Assembly (NCBI GenBank): GCA_903882875.1
Contig: CAIRYQ010000124.1
Span: 52,969-116,968 of the forward strand
DNA: 64,000 nucleotides
Reading direction: 5' to 3'
Source: an uncultured Spartobacteria bacterium
GTDB taxonomy: Bacteria > Verrucomicrobiota > Verrucomicrobiia > Chthoniobacterales > Chthoniobacteraceae
In this document: positions 1-11,982 of the stretch, piece by piece
Position numbering within the stretch: the first letter of the stretch is position 1
Layout: each line of letters opens with the position of its first letter
Notes under the pieces: model-generated
Told to the model about the DNA's origin: nothing
Seen by the model: only the letters and a program-made list of their open reading frames with translations
Database searches by the model: none
Made by a program: the position numbers and the translations under genes

Positions 1-118
1 CGATGTTGCCGCTGCCGTGTTTGCGGATGTCCACGCCCTTCAGCCGCGCGGCAAGCAGGCCGAATGGAATGGAGCCAAGGAAATATCCGCCGATGAGACT
101 GAGCGCGAGGGCAAGCAC
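1..118 (-). CDS. plsY: Glycerol-3-phosphate acyltransferase PlsY, 5' part (runs off the left edge)
   Basis: PlsY is a membrane enzyme that transfers an acyl group from acyl-phosphate to glycerol-3-phosphate, the first step of phospholipid synthesis. Only about 39 residues are inside the window. They form a hydrophobic first helix, then [12 protein letters not shown] and a GSGNI motif, which match the conserved N-terminus of the family (GSIP and GSGN are invariant-type motifs). The frame continues through base 1. The start is taken as GTG at 118. A TTG at 154 is also possible and would leave only a short gap after the upstream gene, which stops at 177. It is probably the last gene of an operon with the two genes upstream. 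Confidence 0.85.
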   Translation of the reverse strand, partial: MLALALSLIGGYFLGSIPFGLLAARLKGVDIRKHGSGNI

Positions 119-176
119 GCGCGGATGGGATGTTTCCGCGGGGTGCGGTGTCAACTTTCTTCGCGTCGGCGCGCGC

Positions 177-866
177 CTACTTCACCTTTTCGTAAAAGCG
201 CAGCGCCTCGATCTTGCTGCCGAATTCCTTCAGCGGGTAGAGCCCTTTCGCCGCGTCAGCGCCGGGGTCGCGCGTGAGGTAGTCGTAGCCGTCCTTGCCG
301 GCGATGACGACGAAGTGCGTGATGCCGCCCTGTGTGCGCAGCCGCACGATGACCGGATTTTTCTTCGCGAGATTTTCGTCAATCAGCCGGTAGCTGGGAT
401 CTGCCTCATACACTTTGCGGGCGATGTTGCCGGTGACCTCGGCGGCCTTGTCCCAATCGAGCCAGCCCTGTCCTTCGTAGCCGTTGGCTTCGGTGACGAG
501 TTTGTTGAGCCGGCCTGGATCGGTATCAATGCCGTAGCTCGCGAGCACCATCGCAGCGGATGCGACGGCGCAGCCTTCCGCGCCGAGCGTCGCGGGCGTG
601 TTGCCGAGCCTGTCGTCGCGCCAGCGATCATCGCCCTGACGGAAAATCGGGACACTGAGTTCGAGGCGCGGATACTGGAACGATCCGCCGCTCGGTTCTA
701 GCGGGCCGAGGCGGCTCCACTCGGCTTCGAGCCGCTTGCGTGTCTGCCAGTGTTCGTAAAAGTGGTAGCCGAGGCTGCCGCAAATGGTGAATGCGATGCA
801 AAGGAGCGCAAGGCGGAGTGTGCGCTCTTTGTCGGCCTGCGAGGGTGTGTGCGGGTCGTTCGTCAT
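177..866 (-). CDS. Membrane-anchored C39-like cysteine peptidase
   Basis: A 229-residue protein with one N-terminal membrane segment (about residues 17-36) and an extracytoplasmic papain-like domain of the peptidase_C39_2 type. The likely catalytic residues are Cys99 in [11 protein letters not shown], His184 in THFVVI and Asp200 in TRDPG, in the expected order. The ATG at 866 is chosen because it precedes the membrane segment and overlaps the stop of the upstream reductase by four bases (ATGA), so the two are probably translationally coupled. The frame is open further upstream, but only through sequence that belongs to the reductase gene. The substrate is unknown; relatives are annotated only as C39 family proteins. 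Confidence 0.75.
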   Translation of the reverse strand: MTNDPHTPSQADKERTLRLALLCIAFTICGSLGYHFYEHWQTRKRLEAEWSRLGPLEPSGGSFQYPRLELSVPIFRQGDDRWRDDRLGNTPATLGAEGCAVASAAMVLASYGIDTDPGRLNKLVTEANGYEGQGWLDWDKAAEVTGNIARKVYEADPSYRLIDENLAKKNPVIVRLRTQGGITHFVVIAGKDGYDYLTRDPGADAAKGLYPLKEFGSKIEALRFYEKVK

Positions 867-1858
867 GAGTCGGAGCAGAGGAGCAAAATTTTTCCTGCGC
901 GCTGCGGGCGCTGCGCGTGCGCGAGGGCGGCGGCAATCTGATCGAGCGGATACACGGCCTCGACGGGTGTGAAGATCACGCCGCGCGCTGCGAGCGATGC
1001 GAGTTCGCCGAGCAACTCGGCGGCGGCGGATTTTCCGGCCCGCTGATACCAGCGTGTGATCCAGAATCCGCGCCACGCGATGTCCTGAAAGATGAGCTGG
1101 CCGTTCGGAATTTTCAGCGGCTGGCGGGCCATCGCGCCGTACGTCGCAATCGTTCCGCCGGGCACGAGTGCGCCAGCGATACGCGTAGCGCTGTCGCCGC
1201 CGACGGCATTCAGCGCGAGGCGCACGGGCTCGCCACCAGTCACGGACTTGATTTCAGCGGAAAGTTTTTCACCCTCGACGAGCACGGCATCCGCGCCTGC
1301 GGCCTTGAGTTCATCCACGAGTTCCGGGCGGCGCACGACGTTCACGGTGCGCCAGCCGAAGTGCCGTGCGAGACGGATCACGCAGCGGCCCACGGCGGAG
1401 TTTGCGGCGTTCTGCACGATCCATTCGCCGGGCTGGAGCGTGACGAATTCGCGGAGCATGACGAGTGCGGTCGCGGGATTGATGTGCAGCATCGCGGCCT
1501 GTTCCAGCGGCACGTCCGGTCTGATTTTCACGAGTTCGCTGGCGTGCGCATTGCCCGCCTCGCGCCATGTGCCGAAGCGGTGCGGCAGCAGCACGACATC
1601 GCCCGGGGCAAAGGCGTTCACGTCTGCGCCGCACTCTTCGACGACGCCCACCCCTTCGACGCCGGGTGTGCCGGGCAGCTCGGGACGAATCGGATATTTG
1701 CCCTCAAGCACGTTGATGTCCGCGGGATTGATGGGCGCAAATTTCACGCGCACGCGCACCTCGCCGACGGTGGGCGAGGGGAGATTGATCGTCTCCAGCT
1801 TTGCGACGGCCTGCGGATCGCCGTGCTCACGGATGATGATGGCTCGGATTTTTTGCAT
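863..1858 (-). CDS. Enoyl-thioester reductase / quinone oxidoreductase (MECR-like MDR family)
   Basis: A 331-residue zinc-free medium-chain dehydrogenase/reductase. The N-terminal GroES-like part contains NPADINVLEG. The Rossmann part contains NAANSAVGR, the MECR/Etr1 version of the nucleotide-binding loop, followed by LALNAVGG and ATYGAM, all typical of mitochondrial-type 2-enoyl thioester reductases. Such enzymes reduce trans-2-enoyl-ACP or -CoA with NADPH in fatty acid synthesis. Linkage to plsY two genes downstream fits a lipid role, but a general quinone reductase activity cannot be excluded from sequence. No zinc-binding cysteine cluster is visible. It is the first gene of the minus-strand operon ending in plsY. 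Confidence 0.75.
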   Translation of the reverse strand: MQKIRAIIIREHGDPQAVAKLETINLPSPTVGEVRVRVKFAPINPADINVLEGKYPIRPELPGTPGVEGVGVVEECGADVNAFAPGDVVLLPHRFGTWREAGNAHASELVKIRPDVPLEQAAMLHINPATALVMLREFVTLQPGEWIVQNAANSAVGRCVIRLARHFGWRTVNVVRRPELVDELKAAGADAVLVEGEKLSAEIKSVTGGEPVRLALNAVGGDSATRIAGALVPGGTIATYGAMARQPLKIPNGQLIFQDIAWRGFWITRWYQRAGKSAAAELLGELASLAARGVIFTPVEAVYPLDQIAAALAHAQRPQRAGKILLLCSDS

Positions 1859-1960
1859 GAGGGCAAAGACGATGCCGCGTCGCGAGTCCGCTGCAAGCCC
1901 GCGGGTAATCGCAATCCGAGGAGCGTGCAGTGCCGGTCACAAACACACCACGCGCGCTCT

Positions 1961-2032
1961 TTACTGAGATGCCTTGGTTGCACGCGCGGAGACGATCGCG
2001 GCGAGCGCAAGAAAAAGAAAGAGGCGAAACAT
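1961..2032 (-). CDS. Possible 23-residue signal-peptide-like micro-ORF
   Basis: A short frame beginning MFRLFLFLALAAIVSA and stopping seven residues later. It looks like an isolated export signal or a small membrane peptide. There is no convincing ribosome binding site and no conservation can be assessed here. It lies in the 288-base gap between the enoyl reductase start and the clpC terminator. It may be a remnant of a lost secreted protein. Confidence 0.2.
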   Translation of the reverse strand: MFRLFLFLALAAIVSARATKASQ

Positions 2033-2067
2033 TTCCACGGGGTGAAGTGCATCCCCGCCCGTCGTCA

Positions 2068-2120
2068 GTGAAAAAAGGAAGGGCGGGCGAGCTTTCGACT
2101 GGGGGAATGCTCGCCCGCCC
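2068..2120 (-). terminator. Rho-independent terminator of clpC
   Basis: A perfect 12-bp inverted repeat, GGGCGGGCGAGC at 2081-2092 and its complement at 2109-2120, with a 16-base loop. Read on the minus strand it is followed by TTCCTTTTTTC. It lies 27 bases beyond the clpC stop, in the correct orientation. Confidence 0.85.
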
Positions 2121-2146
2121 TCGGAGGAGGAATCTGTGTGCGCCCG

Positions 2147-4633
<2,487 letters not shown>

Positions 4634-4840
4634 GTTTGGTTGAGCTATCCCCGTGCCTCGCCGCATGTGCTCCGCACTTCGCGTGAAATGGAGCGATGCA
4701 ACAGGGATGCGACGCACATTGGAGCGTTCCATCCATTTGCGCAAGGTGTGACATCACGGCGCGCGGAAATATTTTGCAGCGACAGAAATGTCCCGCTGGC
4801 GCACTTGCGTTTCCAGTTCCGCCGTGCAAAGAGTCCGTGC

Positions 4841-5428
4841 ATGAAACTCCTCTCACTTGCCGCCGCCATCCTCACAGCCACCACCTTTGCCGCCCGCGCG
4901 GAAGTCAGCCCGATCCATCTCACGGTCGAGCAGGTGACCAAGACCGATGCGAAAGCGGGGGCAAGGGGCCAGCCGTCCTTTGACAAGACGCAGACGCGTT
5001 CGCTGAAGATTCGGGTGGACAACAATTCCAAGGAGGCGTTCGACGGCCTGGTGATCAAATACTGGTTCCTCGGACACGGGATGACCGAGCACGGCACGAA
5101 GATCCTCGTCGAAGGTGAACGCAAGGCCACAATCGCTCCTCGCGGCAAGGAAAACGTTGAGAGCGAAGTCGTGACGAAGCAGTATGTCGAAGCTCACAGC
5201 AATGTTGCCGCGAGAGGCAGGGTCGGTGCGATGGGCGCGGCGACCAAAGTGCCGGCCTCCGGCGAAAAGCTGGTGGGCTACGCGGTGCGGGCGTTGAAAG
5301 ACGGGAAGGTGCTCGCTGAGTACTACAGCGATCTCAGCTACAAGGAGATCATTGACAAACCGGGCGCTGCGGCTCCGGCACCTGCGGCTGGTGCGGCACC
5401 GGGGGCAAAGCCGCCCGTAAAAAAGTAA
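4841..5428 (+). CDS. Secreted hypothetical protein with Ala/Pro-rich tail
   Basis: A 195-residue protein with a clear signal peptide (MKLLSLAAAILTATTFAARA, cleavage near residue 20). A beta-rich region of about 140 residues follows, then a low-complexity tail of Ala, Pro and Gly ending in PPVKK. The frame extends far upstream, but that part is antisense to clpC, so the ATG at 4841 directly before the signal peptide is used. I do not recognise the family; a role in the periplasm or cell surface is inferred only from the signal peptide. It converges with the amidase gene at 5443. Confidence 0.75.
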   Translation: MKLLSLAAAILTATTFAARAEVSPIHLTVEQVTKTDAKAGARGQPSFDKTQTRSLKIRVDNNSKEAFDGLVIKYWFLGHGMTEHGTKILVEGERKATIAPRGKENVESEVVTKQYVEAHSNVAARGRVGAMGAATKVPASGEKLVGYAVRALKDGKVLAEYYSDLSYKEIIDKPGAAAPAPAAGAAPGAKPPVKK

Positions 5429-5442
5429 GCCTGCGCTTTCCG

Positions 5443-6135
5443 CTATTCCGCTGCGAGCATCGCACCGGCACCGCGGCGCTGGATCAGGATGCCGCGAGCG
5501 ATCGCCTGAGCGAGCAACTCGCGATATTCGCAGCTCCCGCAGCGACGCCCCTCGATCGGATTGCTGAAGTAGCCGCATTCCACGAGCACCGCAGGATAGA
5601 GAGCCTTGCGCAGCACGCGGTAGTTTGCCGTGTGGATCCCGCGCGATGAAGCCCCGGGAATCGCCGCCACTTGGTTGAGGATATTTTGCGCGATGCGTGC
5701 GGAGCACGGCGAAGTGTAGTACACTTCCGTCCCGCGAATGCCCGACCGCGGCGTGTCGTTGAAATGCACGCTCACGAAAATCACGTTGCTCTGGCGGTTC
5801 GAGATCGCCGCGCGCGTGTCCAGCGGGATGAACGTGTCGTCGCTCCGCGTGAGCACCGTGCGGAATCCGGCGGATGCGACCTTCGGGCGCAGGCGCATCA
5901 CCACATCGAGCGTAGCATCCTTTTCGCGCCCGGCGTAGCGCGAGGTCGTCCCGCTGTCGTGCCCGCCGTGCCCCGCGTCGAGCACCACGCCGGAAAATGT
6001 GCGGCTCGTGTCCTTCACGCCCGTCGCGCACGAGGAGAAAATGCACGCCGCCACGCACCCGGCGATCAGCGCGAGCGTGCGACGCACCTTGCCACTCGCG
6101 CTCGGTTCGGGGAGGATCGCTGGAATGTTTTTCAT
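5443..6135 (-). CDS. N-acetylmuramoyl-L-alanine amidase, lipoprotein (Amidase_3)
   Basis: A 230-residue peptidoglycan amidase that cleaves the bond between MurNAc and L-Ala. The N-terminus carries a lipobox (IFSSC, Cys36), so the enzyme is probably anchored in the outer or inner membrane. The Amidase_3 zinc ligands are His56 (DAGHGG), Glu71 (REKDATLD) and His124 (SVHFN), and the catalytic glutamate is Glu186 (LVECGYFSN). The ATG at 6135 gives a long n-region; a GTG at 6087 would give a more usual lipoprotein signal and would also separate the start from that of the divergent neighbour. There is no LysM or AMIN domain. Confidence 0.9.
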   Translation of the reverse strand: MKNIPAILPEPSASGKVRRTLALIAGCVAACIFSSCATGVKDTSRTFSGVVLDAGHGGHDSGTTSRYAGREKDATLDVVMRLRPKVASAGFRTVLTRSDDTFIPLDTRAAISNRQSNVIFVSVHFNDTPRSGIRGTEVYYTSPCSARIAQNILNQVAAIPGASSRGIHTANYRVLRKALYPAVLVECGYFSNPIEGRRCGSCEYRELLAQAIARGILIQRRGAGAMLAAE

Positions 6136-8398
6136 GTCAAAATGCGCTCGTTGGAAATCCGCGGCACTTCTGCTCGCACAGGCGATCCAGTGTCAAGCAG
6201 CCGACGCGCCAAATTCCAAACCCAACACACCCGTGGCCGCCTCATCGCAATCCCCGCAATTCACCAACCGCCTCGCGAAGGAAAAATCACCCTACCTTCT
6301 CCAGCACCAGCACAACCCCGTGGACTGGATGCCGTGGGGCGCGGAGGCATTTGAGCGCGCGAAAAAGGAGAACAATCCAATCTTCCTCAGCATCGGCTAC
6401 TCGACGTGCCACTGGTGCCACGTCATGGCGCACGAATCGTTCGAGGACGCAGCGACCGCGCAGTATATGAACGAGCACTTCGTCTGCATCAAAGTGGATC
6501 GCGAGGAGCGGCCCGATGTGGACAAAGTGTATATGACCTTCGTGCAGGCCACGACCGGCGGTGGTGGCTGGCCGATGAGCGTGTGGCTCACTCCGGATCT
6601 GAAGCCCTTCCTCGGCGGCACCTATTTCCCGCCGCAGGATCGCGGCGGACGCCCGAGCTTCCGCAACATCCTCGCGCGGATCGCCGACGGGTGGAAAAGC
6701 GATCGCGATGGCATCGTGAAGCACGGCGATGAGGTCGCGCGCCAGCTCAACGAAGCCGCGGCGAGCACGGAATCAAACGCCGAGCAGCCCGGCCGCGCGA
6801 GCCTCTACGGTGGCCTCGGCCAGCTCGTGAAACGCTTCGACGACGAGCACGGCGGCTTCGGCAGCTCGCCGAAATTTCCGCAGCCCAGTATTATCAATTT
6901 TCTCCTCCGCATGTCCGTGCGCCGTGGTCTCGGCGCAACGCCCGAGACGGAGGAGACCGACCGTGCGCGCGCGCGCAAGATGGCCCTTTTCACTCTCGAA
7001 AAAATGGCCGCGGGCGGAATGCACGATCACATCGGCGGCGGCTTTCACCGCTATTCGGTGGACACCTACTGGCACATCCCGCACTTCGAGAAAATGCTCT
7101 ACGATCAGGCGCAGCTCGCACGTGCATACGCGGACGCATTCCAGCTCACGCACGACAGACGCTGGGAAAAAATTGCGCGTGACGTGCTCGACTACGTGCT
7201 CCGTGACATGACCGACAAGGACGGCGGCTTTTACTCCGCCGAGGACGCCGACTCGCTGCTCGCACACGGCAAGCCTTCGCATGGCGAAGGCGCATTCTAC
7301 ATCTGGACACAGGCGGAGATCGAATCACTGCTCGGCGAAGGTGCCGCGCTGTTCAAAAAATTCTACGGCGTCGAGGCCGATGGCAATGCTCCCGTCGGCA
7401 GCGATCCGATGCACGAGTTCACCGGCAGGAACACGCTCATCCAGCGGCTCAAGGTTGGCGATGCTGCGAAGGAATTCAAGAAGTCCGAAGCCGAGATCGA
7501 AGCCTCGCTCGCTGCGTCCCGCGCAAAACTTTTCGCCGTGCGTGCCGCGCGACCAAAGCCTCACCTCGACGACAAAATCATCGTCGCATGGAACGGCTTG
7601 ATGGTCTCCGCGCTCTCACGCGCCGCACGGGTGCTCGACGAGCCGCGTTACCTCGCCGCGGCGCAGCGCAGTGCAAAATTCATCCGCGAAAACCTGTGGC
7701 GCGACGGCGCGCTCATCCGGAGTTTCCGTCACGGGCCGAGCGGCATCGCCGCATTTGCAGACGACTACGCCGCGCTCATCGCCGGCTTGCTGGATTTGTA
7801 CGAGGCCGACTTCGACACCGTGTGGCTGCAATGGGCCGTCGAATTGCAGGTGAAGATGGACGCGCTTTTCCTCGACAAAGAGCATGGCGGATATTTCCAA
7901 ACTGCGCCGGGTGCATCTGACATTTTGTTCCGCACGAAGGAAGACTACGATGGCGCAGAGCCCGCACCGGGCAGTCTCGCGGCCGCAAATCTCCTGCGGC
8001 TCGCGCAGATCACCGACTCGAAGGAACTCCGCGAACGCGCGGAGAAAACAATCGCGAGCGCAGCCGATCAGCTCGCGCGCCTGCCCAGCGCGATGACGCA
8101 GATGCTCTGTGCCGTGGACGCCTCGCTCGCAAAGCCGCGCCAGATCGTGATCGCGGGCAAGCGCGACGCCGCCGACACAAAGGCGCTTCTGCACGAAGTC
8201 CATGCCGCATTTTCACCGAACCAAATCGTGCTGTTTGCCGACGGTGGAGCGCACCAGCAATGGCTCGGGACGAAGCTCGAATTTTTCCGTGCCGTGACTA
8301 CAGTGGACGGCAAGGCCGCAGCGTACGTTTGTGAAAATTTTACCTGCCAGGCTCCGGTGACTGATCCCGCAAAGCTCCGCGAGCTGCTCGCGCACTGA
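6134..8398 (+). CDS. DUF255 / spermatogenesis-associated protein 20-like thioredoxin domain protein
   Basis: A 754-residue protein of the YyaL/SSP411 family. An N-terminal export signal ends near QCQA. The Thioredox_DsbH domain follows (start [15 protein letters not shown], with the CxxC pair at Cys92 and Cys95 in STCHWCH), and then a long six-hairpin glycosidase-like alpha/alpha barrel. [15 protein letters not shown] and DADSLLAHG are typical motifs of the barrel. The biochemical function of the family is not firmly known; the fold suggests sugar epimerase or redox chemistry. The start codon overlaps that of the divergent amidase by two bases, which is unusual because it leaves no space for promoters. 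Either start could lie further inside its gene. Confidence 0.9.
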   Translation: MSKCARWKSAALLLAQAIQCQAADAPNSKPNTPVAASSQSPQFTNRLAKEKSPYLLQHQHNPVDWMPWGAEAFERAKKENNPIFLSIGYSTCHWCHVMAHESFEDAATAQYMNEHFVCIKVDREERPDVDKVYMTFVQATTGGGGWPMSVWLTPDLKPFLGGTYFPPQDRGGRPSFRNILARIADGWKSDRDGIVKHGDEVARQLNEAAASTESNAEQPGRASLYGGLGQLVKRFDDEHGGFGSSPKFPQPSIINFLLRMSVRRGLGATPETEETDRARARKMALFTLEKMAAGGMHDHIGGGFHRYSVDTYWHIPHFEKMLYDQAQLARAYADAFQLTHDRRWEKIARDVLDYVLRDMTDKDGGFYSAEDADSLLAHGKPSHGEGAFYIWTQAEIESLLGEGAALFKKFYGVEADGNAPVGSDPMHEFTGRNTLIQRLKVGDAAKEFKKSEAEIEASLAASRAKLFAVRAARPKPHLDDKIIVAWNGLMVSALSRAARVLDEPRYLAAAQRSAKFIRENLWRDGALIRSFRHGPSGIAAFADDYAALIAGLLDLYEADFDTVWLQWAVELQVKMDALFLDKEHGGYFQTAPGASDILFRTKEDYDGAEPAPGSLAAANLLRLAQITDSKELRERAEKTIASAADQLARLPSAMTQMLCAVDASLAKPRQIVIAGKRDAADTKALLHEVHAAFSPNQIVLFADGGAHQQWLGTKLEFFRAVTTVDGKAAAYVCENFTCQAPVTDPAKLRELLAH

Positions 8399-8459
8399 GC
8401 CGCGTGATTTTCTGAATACCGGCGGGACCGCTCCGTCCATCACAGGCGAACGGCCGACC

Positions 8460-8485
8460 TTGCACCGGCTGTCCTGCCGGTGCAA
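8460..8485. repeat. Perfect 10-bp hairpin (possible terminator or REP-like element)
   Basis: TTGCACCGGC and its exact complement, separated by six bases, 62 bases after the DUF255 stop and 34 bases before the next start. No T-tract follows on the plus strand, so classical termination is uncertain. GC hairpins of this kind are often dispersed in genomes of this sort; a genome-wide search would decide. Confidence 0.5.
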
Positions 8486-8518
8486 AAGGGAAGCCCCAAG
8501 AACAACCAACAACACACC

Positions 8519-8839
8519 ATGAAAAAACTCCTCATTGCATTCCTCATCGTTCCCTTCTGCGCATTTGCCGCGGACAAGCCTGCTAAGCCTGAAAAGCCCG
8601 CCGCTCCGAAAGCCGAGAAGGCGGACAAATACCAAGTCACCGGTCCCGTGACCGAACTCACCGATACGAAAATCGTCGTGACGAAAGGCACCGAGCGATT
8701 CGAGGTCGCGCGCAGCGCCGACACGAAGGTGACCGGCGATCTGAAGGTCGGCGCGAAGGTCACGATCAAGTACGTGATGACCGCTGCGACCGTGGATGTG
8801 AAGACCGACGAGAAAAAGGAAGCTCCCACGAAAAAGTAA
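8519..8839 (+). CDS. Small secreted hypothetical protein, Lys/Pro-rich linker plus beta domain
   Basis: A 106-residue protein. The signal peptide MKKLLIAFLIVPFCAFAA is followed by a repetitive Lys-Pro-Ala-Glu linker (about residues 20-38). A compact domain of about 55 residues follows, with alternating hydrophobic residues, resembling a small OB-like or YgiW-type beta fold (VTGPVTELTDTKIVV). The tail is Lys-rich. The start at 8519 is set by the signal peptide. No family is recognised with confidence. It is monocistronic, with a terminator just downstream. Confidence 0.7.
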   Translation: MKKLLIAFLIVPFCAFAADKPAKPEKPAAPKAEKADKYQVTGPVTELTDTKIVVTKGTERFEVARSADTKVTGDLKVGAKVTIKYVMTAATVDVKTDEKKEAPTKK

Positions 8840-8866
8840 TTTTCCCCGCGCATCGCGCGATCCAGC

Positions 8867-8905
8867 ACAGCCTCCGTCCGTAGTCCGGGCGGAGGCTGTT
8901 TTGTC
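8867..8905 (+). terminator. Rho-independent terminator
   Basis: A 10-bp perfect stem, ACAGCCTCCG at 8867-8876 with its complement at 8890-8899, followed by TTTTGTC. It lies 28 bases after the stop of the small secreted protein and fits that transcript. Confidence 0.8.
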
Positions 8906-8954
8906 GTGAGAGCCGCGGGCTTCGATGCCGGCTGGCGTGGGCGTGGAAGCCGGG

Positions 8955-9398
8955 CTACCCGTCGCGGTGATAGGGCGTGCCGGAATTGATGCAGCGAGCG
9001 CGGTAGAGCTGTTCGAGGAGGACGACGAGTGCGAGTTCGTGCTGGAGGGTGAGGGAGCTCAGCGACCAACACCAGTCGGCGGCGCAGCGGATGTCGTCGC
9101 TGTGGCCATCCGCGCCGCCGACGAGGAATGCGACGGACTTGGTGCGATGGAGTTCCCAGTCGGAAAGTTTGCGGGCGAGTTCGCGGGAGGTGACTTGTTT
9201 TCCGTGTTCGTCGAGGACGACGCGGAGCATTCCTTCGCTGCGGGCGAGCAGAGCCTTGCTTTCCTCGTCGCGTGTGGAGGCGCGCAGGGATTCGAGTGCG
9301 ATGCCGTTCCTCGCAGGGAAGCGCGCGAGGTATTCCGCGACGCCGGCCTTCGCGAAGGCGAGGCGCGGCTTGCCGATGGCGAAGACGTGCAGGCGCAT
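8955..9398 (-). CDS. rlmH: 23S rRNA (pseudouridine1915-N3)-methyltransferase RlmH
   Basis: A 147-residue SPOUT-class methyltransferase that methylates the N3 of pseudouridine 1915 in helix 69 of 23S rRNA. The C-terminal knot region is typical: FLVGGADG for SAM binding, SLSSLTLQHELA, then LLEQLYRARCINSGTPYH at the end. The length is close to the usual 155. It starts three bases after the rnr stop and is probably the last gene of an eda-rnr-rlmH operon. Confidence 0.95.
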   Translation of the reverse strand: MRLHVFAIGKPRLAFAKAGVAEYLARFPARNGIALESLRASTRDEESKALLARSEGMLRVVLDEHGKQVTSRELARKLSDWELHRTKSVAFLVGGADGHSDDIRCAADWCWSLSSLTLQHELALVVLLEQLYRARCINSGTPYHRDG

Positions 9399-9401
9399 CG
9401 C

Positions 9402-11294
9402 CTAGACGGGCGCGAAGTCAATCATCCGGCGCGCGGCGTCCACTCGGCAGACGATCACTTTCACTTCGTCGCCGATCTTGAAGATGCGCTTCGTGCGACG
9501 GTTCACGAATGAGGAGCGTACGCGGTCGAAGACGTAAGGCCCGCCGGGCAGCGAGTCGGCGGCGATGAGGCCCGTAGTGTCGGCATCCGGCAGCTCGACC
9601 GTGAGGCCGTGGATGCGCGCGTCGGAGACGATCGCGCGGAATGTCTGCGGCTTCTGCGAGTCGAGCTGGCGCTGGAAGAATTCGATCTTCTTCACAAGGC
9701 GGCTCTCCTGCTCGGCCTGCGCGGAGGTGCGCTCGGTGTCGGAGATGTGCTTGGAAAGTTCCGTGAGTTCCTTGCGGCTTGGGCCGCGCTCGCCGGCGAG
9801 GACGCGGTGCGCGACGAGGTCGGCGTACCGGCGGATGGGGCTGGTAAAGTGCAAGTAGTTCGCTTTATGCAATCCGTAATGCCCGAGCGGGTCGGGGCTG
9901 TATGCGGCGCGGCGCAGGCTCTTGAGAAAATCAATCTTCAGCCGGAATTCGTCGGGCCGCCCGCGAATGGCGGAGAGCATGCGCATGACTTCCTTGCGCT
10001 GCGTCATGTCGCCGAGCTTCAGCCCGGCGGTGGCGGCGTTCTTGCGAAATTCATTGAGCCGATCCGGGTCGGGCTTCTCGTGGATGCGGTAAATGCACGG
10101 GACGTTTCGACGCTGCGTTTCTTTTGCGACGGCTTCATTCGCGAGCAGCATGAATTCCTCGACGAGCTGGTGCGACTCGTCGTTCACGAGGCGCTCCATG
10201 CGATCGGCGCGGCCCTCGGCGTCGAGCCAGATTTTGATCTCGGGAAAGTCGAGATCGAGCGAGCCTGCGGCGAAGCGGTGCTTCCGCACGAGTGAAGCGA
10301 GCTGCCACGAGTTTTGCACGGCCTTCATCACATCGGGCGAAAAGCCGGCGACGTGTTCACCTTTGATCATCGCCATCGCCTGTTTGTAGGTGAGGCGCGC
10401 GTGGACCTGGATGACGGTCTTTGCAAAACGGACGTGGGAGATTTTTCCCTGCGCCGTGAGATCGAAAAACACGGAGTGCGCGAGCCGGGGAATGCCTGCG
10501 CGCAGCGAACAGAGATCCGCGCTGAGTCGGAAGGGGAGCATCGGGATGCAGCGATCCACGAGATAGGTGGAGTTCGCGCGGCGGCGCGCCTCCTTGTCGA
10601 GCGCGCTGCCGGGGCGGACGTAGTGTGCGACGTCGGCGATGTGGACGGTGAGCTGCCAGCCGTGCGCGGTGCGTTCGACGGAAGTCGCGTCGTCGTGATC
10701 CTTCGCGTCGTCGGGATCGATCGTAAGGACGAACTGCCCGCGGCAGTCCTCGCGCTTCGCGATGACGGCGTCTGAGATGTCGTCGGGCACCGCGGCGGCT
10801 TCGCGTTCGCATGCCTCGGGAAATTCCGCAGGGAGATCGTGGCCTCGGATGACGGAGAGCATGTCCACGCCAGGTGCGCCGACAGCGCCGAGCAACTCGG
10901 TGATGCGACCCGTCGGCAGTTCGACTGCGTCGCTCCACGGGTCGAGGTGGAGCGCGACTTTGTCGCCGGCGCGCGGCGGACGCGCGAGCGCCTTGCCACC
11001 GCTGCGCACGAGGAAGACGTGAGGGTTCCGCGGATCGTCCGGGATCACGACGGCCTGGCCGTGCTGCTTTTGAAAAAGGCCGATGATCGTTTCGTGCGCG
11101 CGCTTCACGACTTTCGTGATGCGTGCCTGGTCGCCCTGCGATGGCGTGGCCTCGACGATGTCGCCGTGCAGCGCGGTGCCCGTCATGCCGTCGGCAATCC
11201 ACGCGATGAGCCTGTCGTCGTCTGCGATGAGCCGCGCGCCTCCGCGGATGTTGAATAGCAGCTTGCCTTGCAGCGTGCGGGATTTCGGTTTCAT
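9402..11294 (-). CDS. rnr: Exoribonuclease R (RNB family)
   Basis: A 630-residue 3'-5' exoribonuclease. Cold-shock-like domains occupy roughly residues 1-170 and the RNB catalytic domain about 180-510, with the metal-binding aspartates in TIDPDDAKDHDDA starting at residue 191. HYGLHKANYLHFTSPIRRYADL is split across the core motif III region. A C-terminal S1 domain lies at about 545-625. It is shorter than E. coli RNase R (about 810) because the N-terminal helix-turn-helix region and the Lys-rich tail are missing. The ATG at 11294 overlaps the eda stop by one base, so it is probably coupled to eda. A second RNB protein is encoded at 59448-60911. Confidence 0.93.
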   Translation of the reverse strand: MKPKSRTLQGKLLFNIRGGARLIADDDRLIAWIADGMTGTALHGDIVEATPSQGDQARITKVVKRAHETIIGLFQKQHGQAVVIPDDPRNPHVFLVRSGGKALARPPRAGDKVALHLDPWSDAVELPTGRITELLGAVGAPGVDMLSVIRGHDLPAEFPEACEREAAAVPDDISDAVIAKREDCRGQFVLTIDPDDAKDHDDATSVERTAHGWQLTVHIADVAHYVRPGSALDKEARRRANSTYLVDRCIPMLPFRLSADLCSLRAGIPRLAHSVFFDLTAQGKISHVRFAKTVIQVHARLTYKQAMAMIKGEHVAGFSPDVMKAVQNSWQLASLVRKHRFAAGSLDLDFPEIKIWLDAEGRADRMERLVNDESHQLVEEFMLLANEAVAKETQRRNVPCIYRIHEKPDPDRLNEFRKNAATAGLKLGDMTQRKEVMRMLSAIRGRPDEFRLKIDFLKSLRRAAYSPDPLGHYGLHKANYLHFTSPIRRYADLVAHRVLAGERGPSRKELTELSKHISDTERTSAQAEQESRLVKKIEFFQRQLDSQKPQTFRAIVSDARIHGLTVELPDADTTGLIAADSLPGGPYVFDRVRSSFVNRRTKRIFKIGDEVKVIVCRVDAARRMIDFAPV

Positions 11295-11938
11295 CAAGCG
11301 CGGGCCTTCCTTGCTGCGGCGACAAATTCCGCGGCACGCACACTCAGTGCGCTCCAGTCTGCGGATGCAAAAATCTCCTTTGTGAGCAGCGTCGAGCCCG
11401 CGCCGACTGCGGCGGCTCCGGCCTTGAAATAGTCGGGCGCATTCTGCGGCGTGACGCCACCGGTCGGGACGAGTTGGAGCATGGGCAGCGGGGCGAGGAT
11501 GGAGCGGATGTAGGCTGGGCCGAGATTCTCGGCGGGGAAAATTTTCACGAAGTCCGAGCCGAGTTCATGCGCGGTGAATGCCTCGGTGGGCGTCGTCGCA
11601 CCGCACGCGACCGGGGTGCCGTAGCGATTGCAAATTTCAACCACACCCGGCCGCACGACGGGGGTGACGACGAATTGCGCGCCCTCGAGCATTGCCTGCC
11701 GCGCAGTCTCCGAATCGAGCACGCTGCCGACGCCCATCACGATTTTGTCACCGAACGCCGAGCGCGCGTCGCGGATCACTTTCAAAGCGCCGGGCGTGGT
11801 CATCGTCACCTCGATGGCGTGGATGCCGCCGGCGACGAGTGCATGGATCGCGTCGAGCAATTTGTCCGCACTCTCCGTGCGCAGGATGGCGATGACGCCG
11901 GGATCCGCGAGCCTGCGGACGAGGTCCAGTTTCTTCAT
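11294..11938 (-). CDS. eda: 2-dehydro-3-deoxyphosphogluconate (KDPG/KHG) aldolase
   Basis: A 214-residue class I aldolase that splits KDPG to pyruvate and glyceraldehyde-3-phosphate in the Entner-Doudoroff pathway, or handles related 2-keto-3-deoxy sugar phosphates. The Schiff-base lysine is Lys132 (SDFVKIFPA), the acid/base glutamate is Glu43 (IEVTMTTPG), and the phosphate loop is PTGGV. The frame extends upstream, but the family N-terminus begins at MKKLDLVRRL, so ATG 11938 is used. It heads the eda-rnr-rlmH set. Confidence 0.92.
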   Translation of the reverse strand: MKKLDLVRRLADPGVIAILRTESADKLLDAIHALVAGGIHAIEVTMTTPGALKVIRDARSAFGDKIVMGVGSVLDSETARQAMLEGAQFVVTPVVRPGVVEICNRYGTPVACGATTPTEAFTAHELGSDFVKIFPAENLGPAYIRSILAPLPMLQLVPTGGVTPQNAPDYFKAGAAAVGAGSTLLTKEIFASADWSALSVRAAEFVAAARKARA

Positions 11939-11982
11939 CCCGCACAATGCACCCGCCGGGGGGCAGGCTGGCAAGCTCCGAG

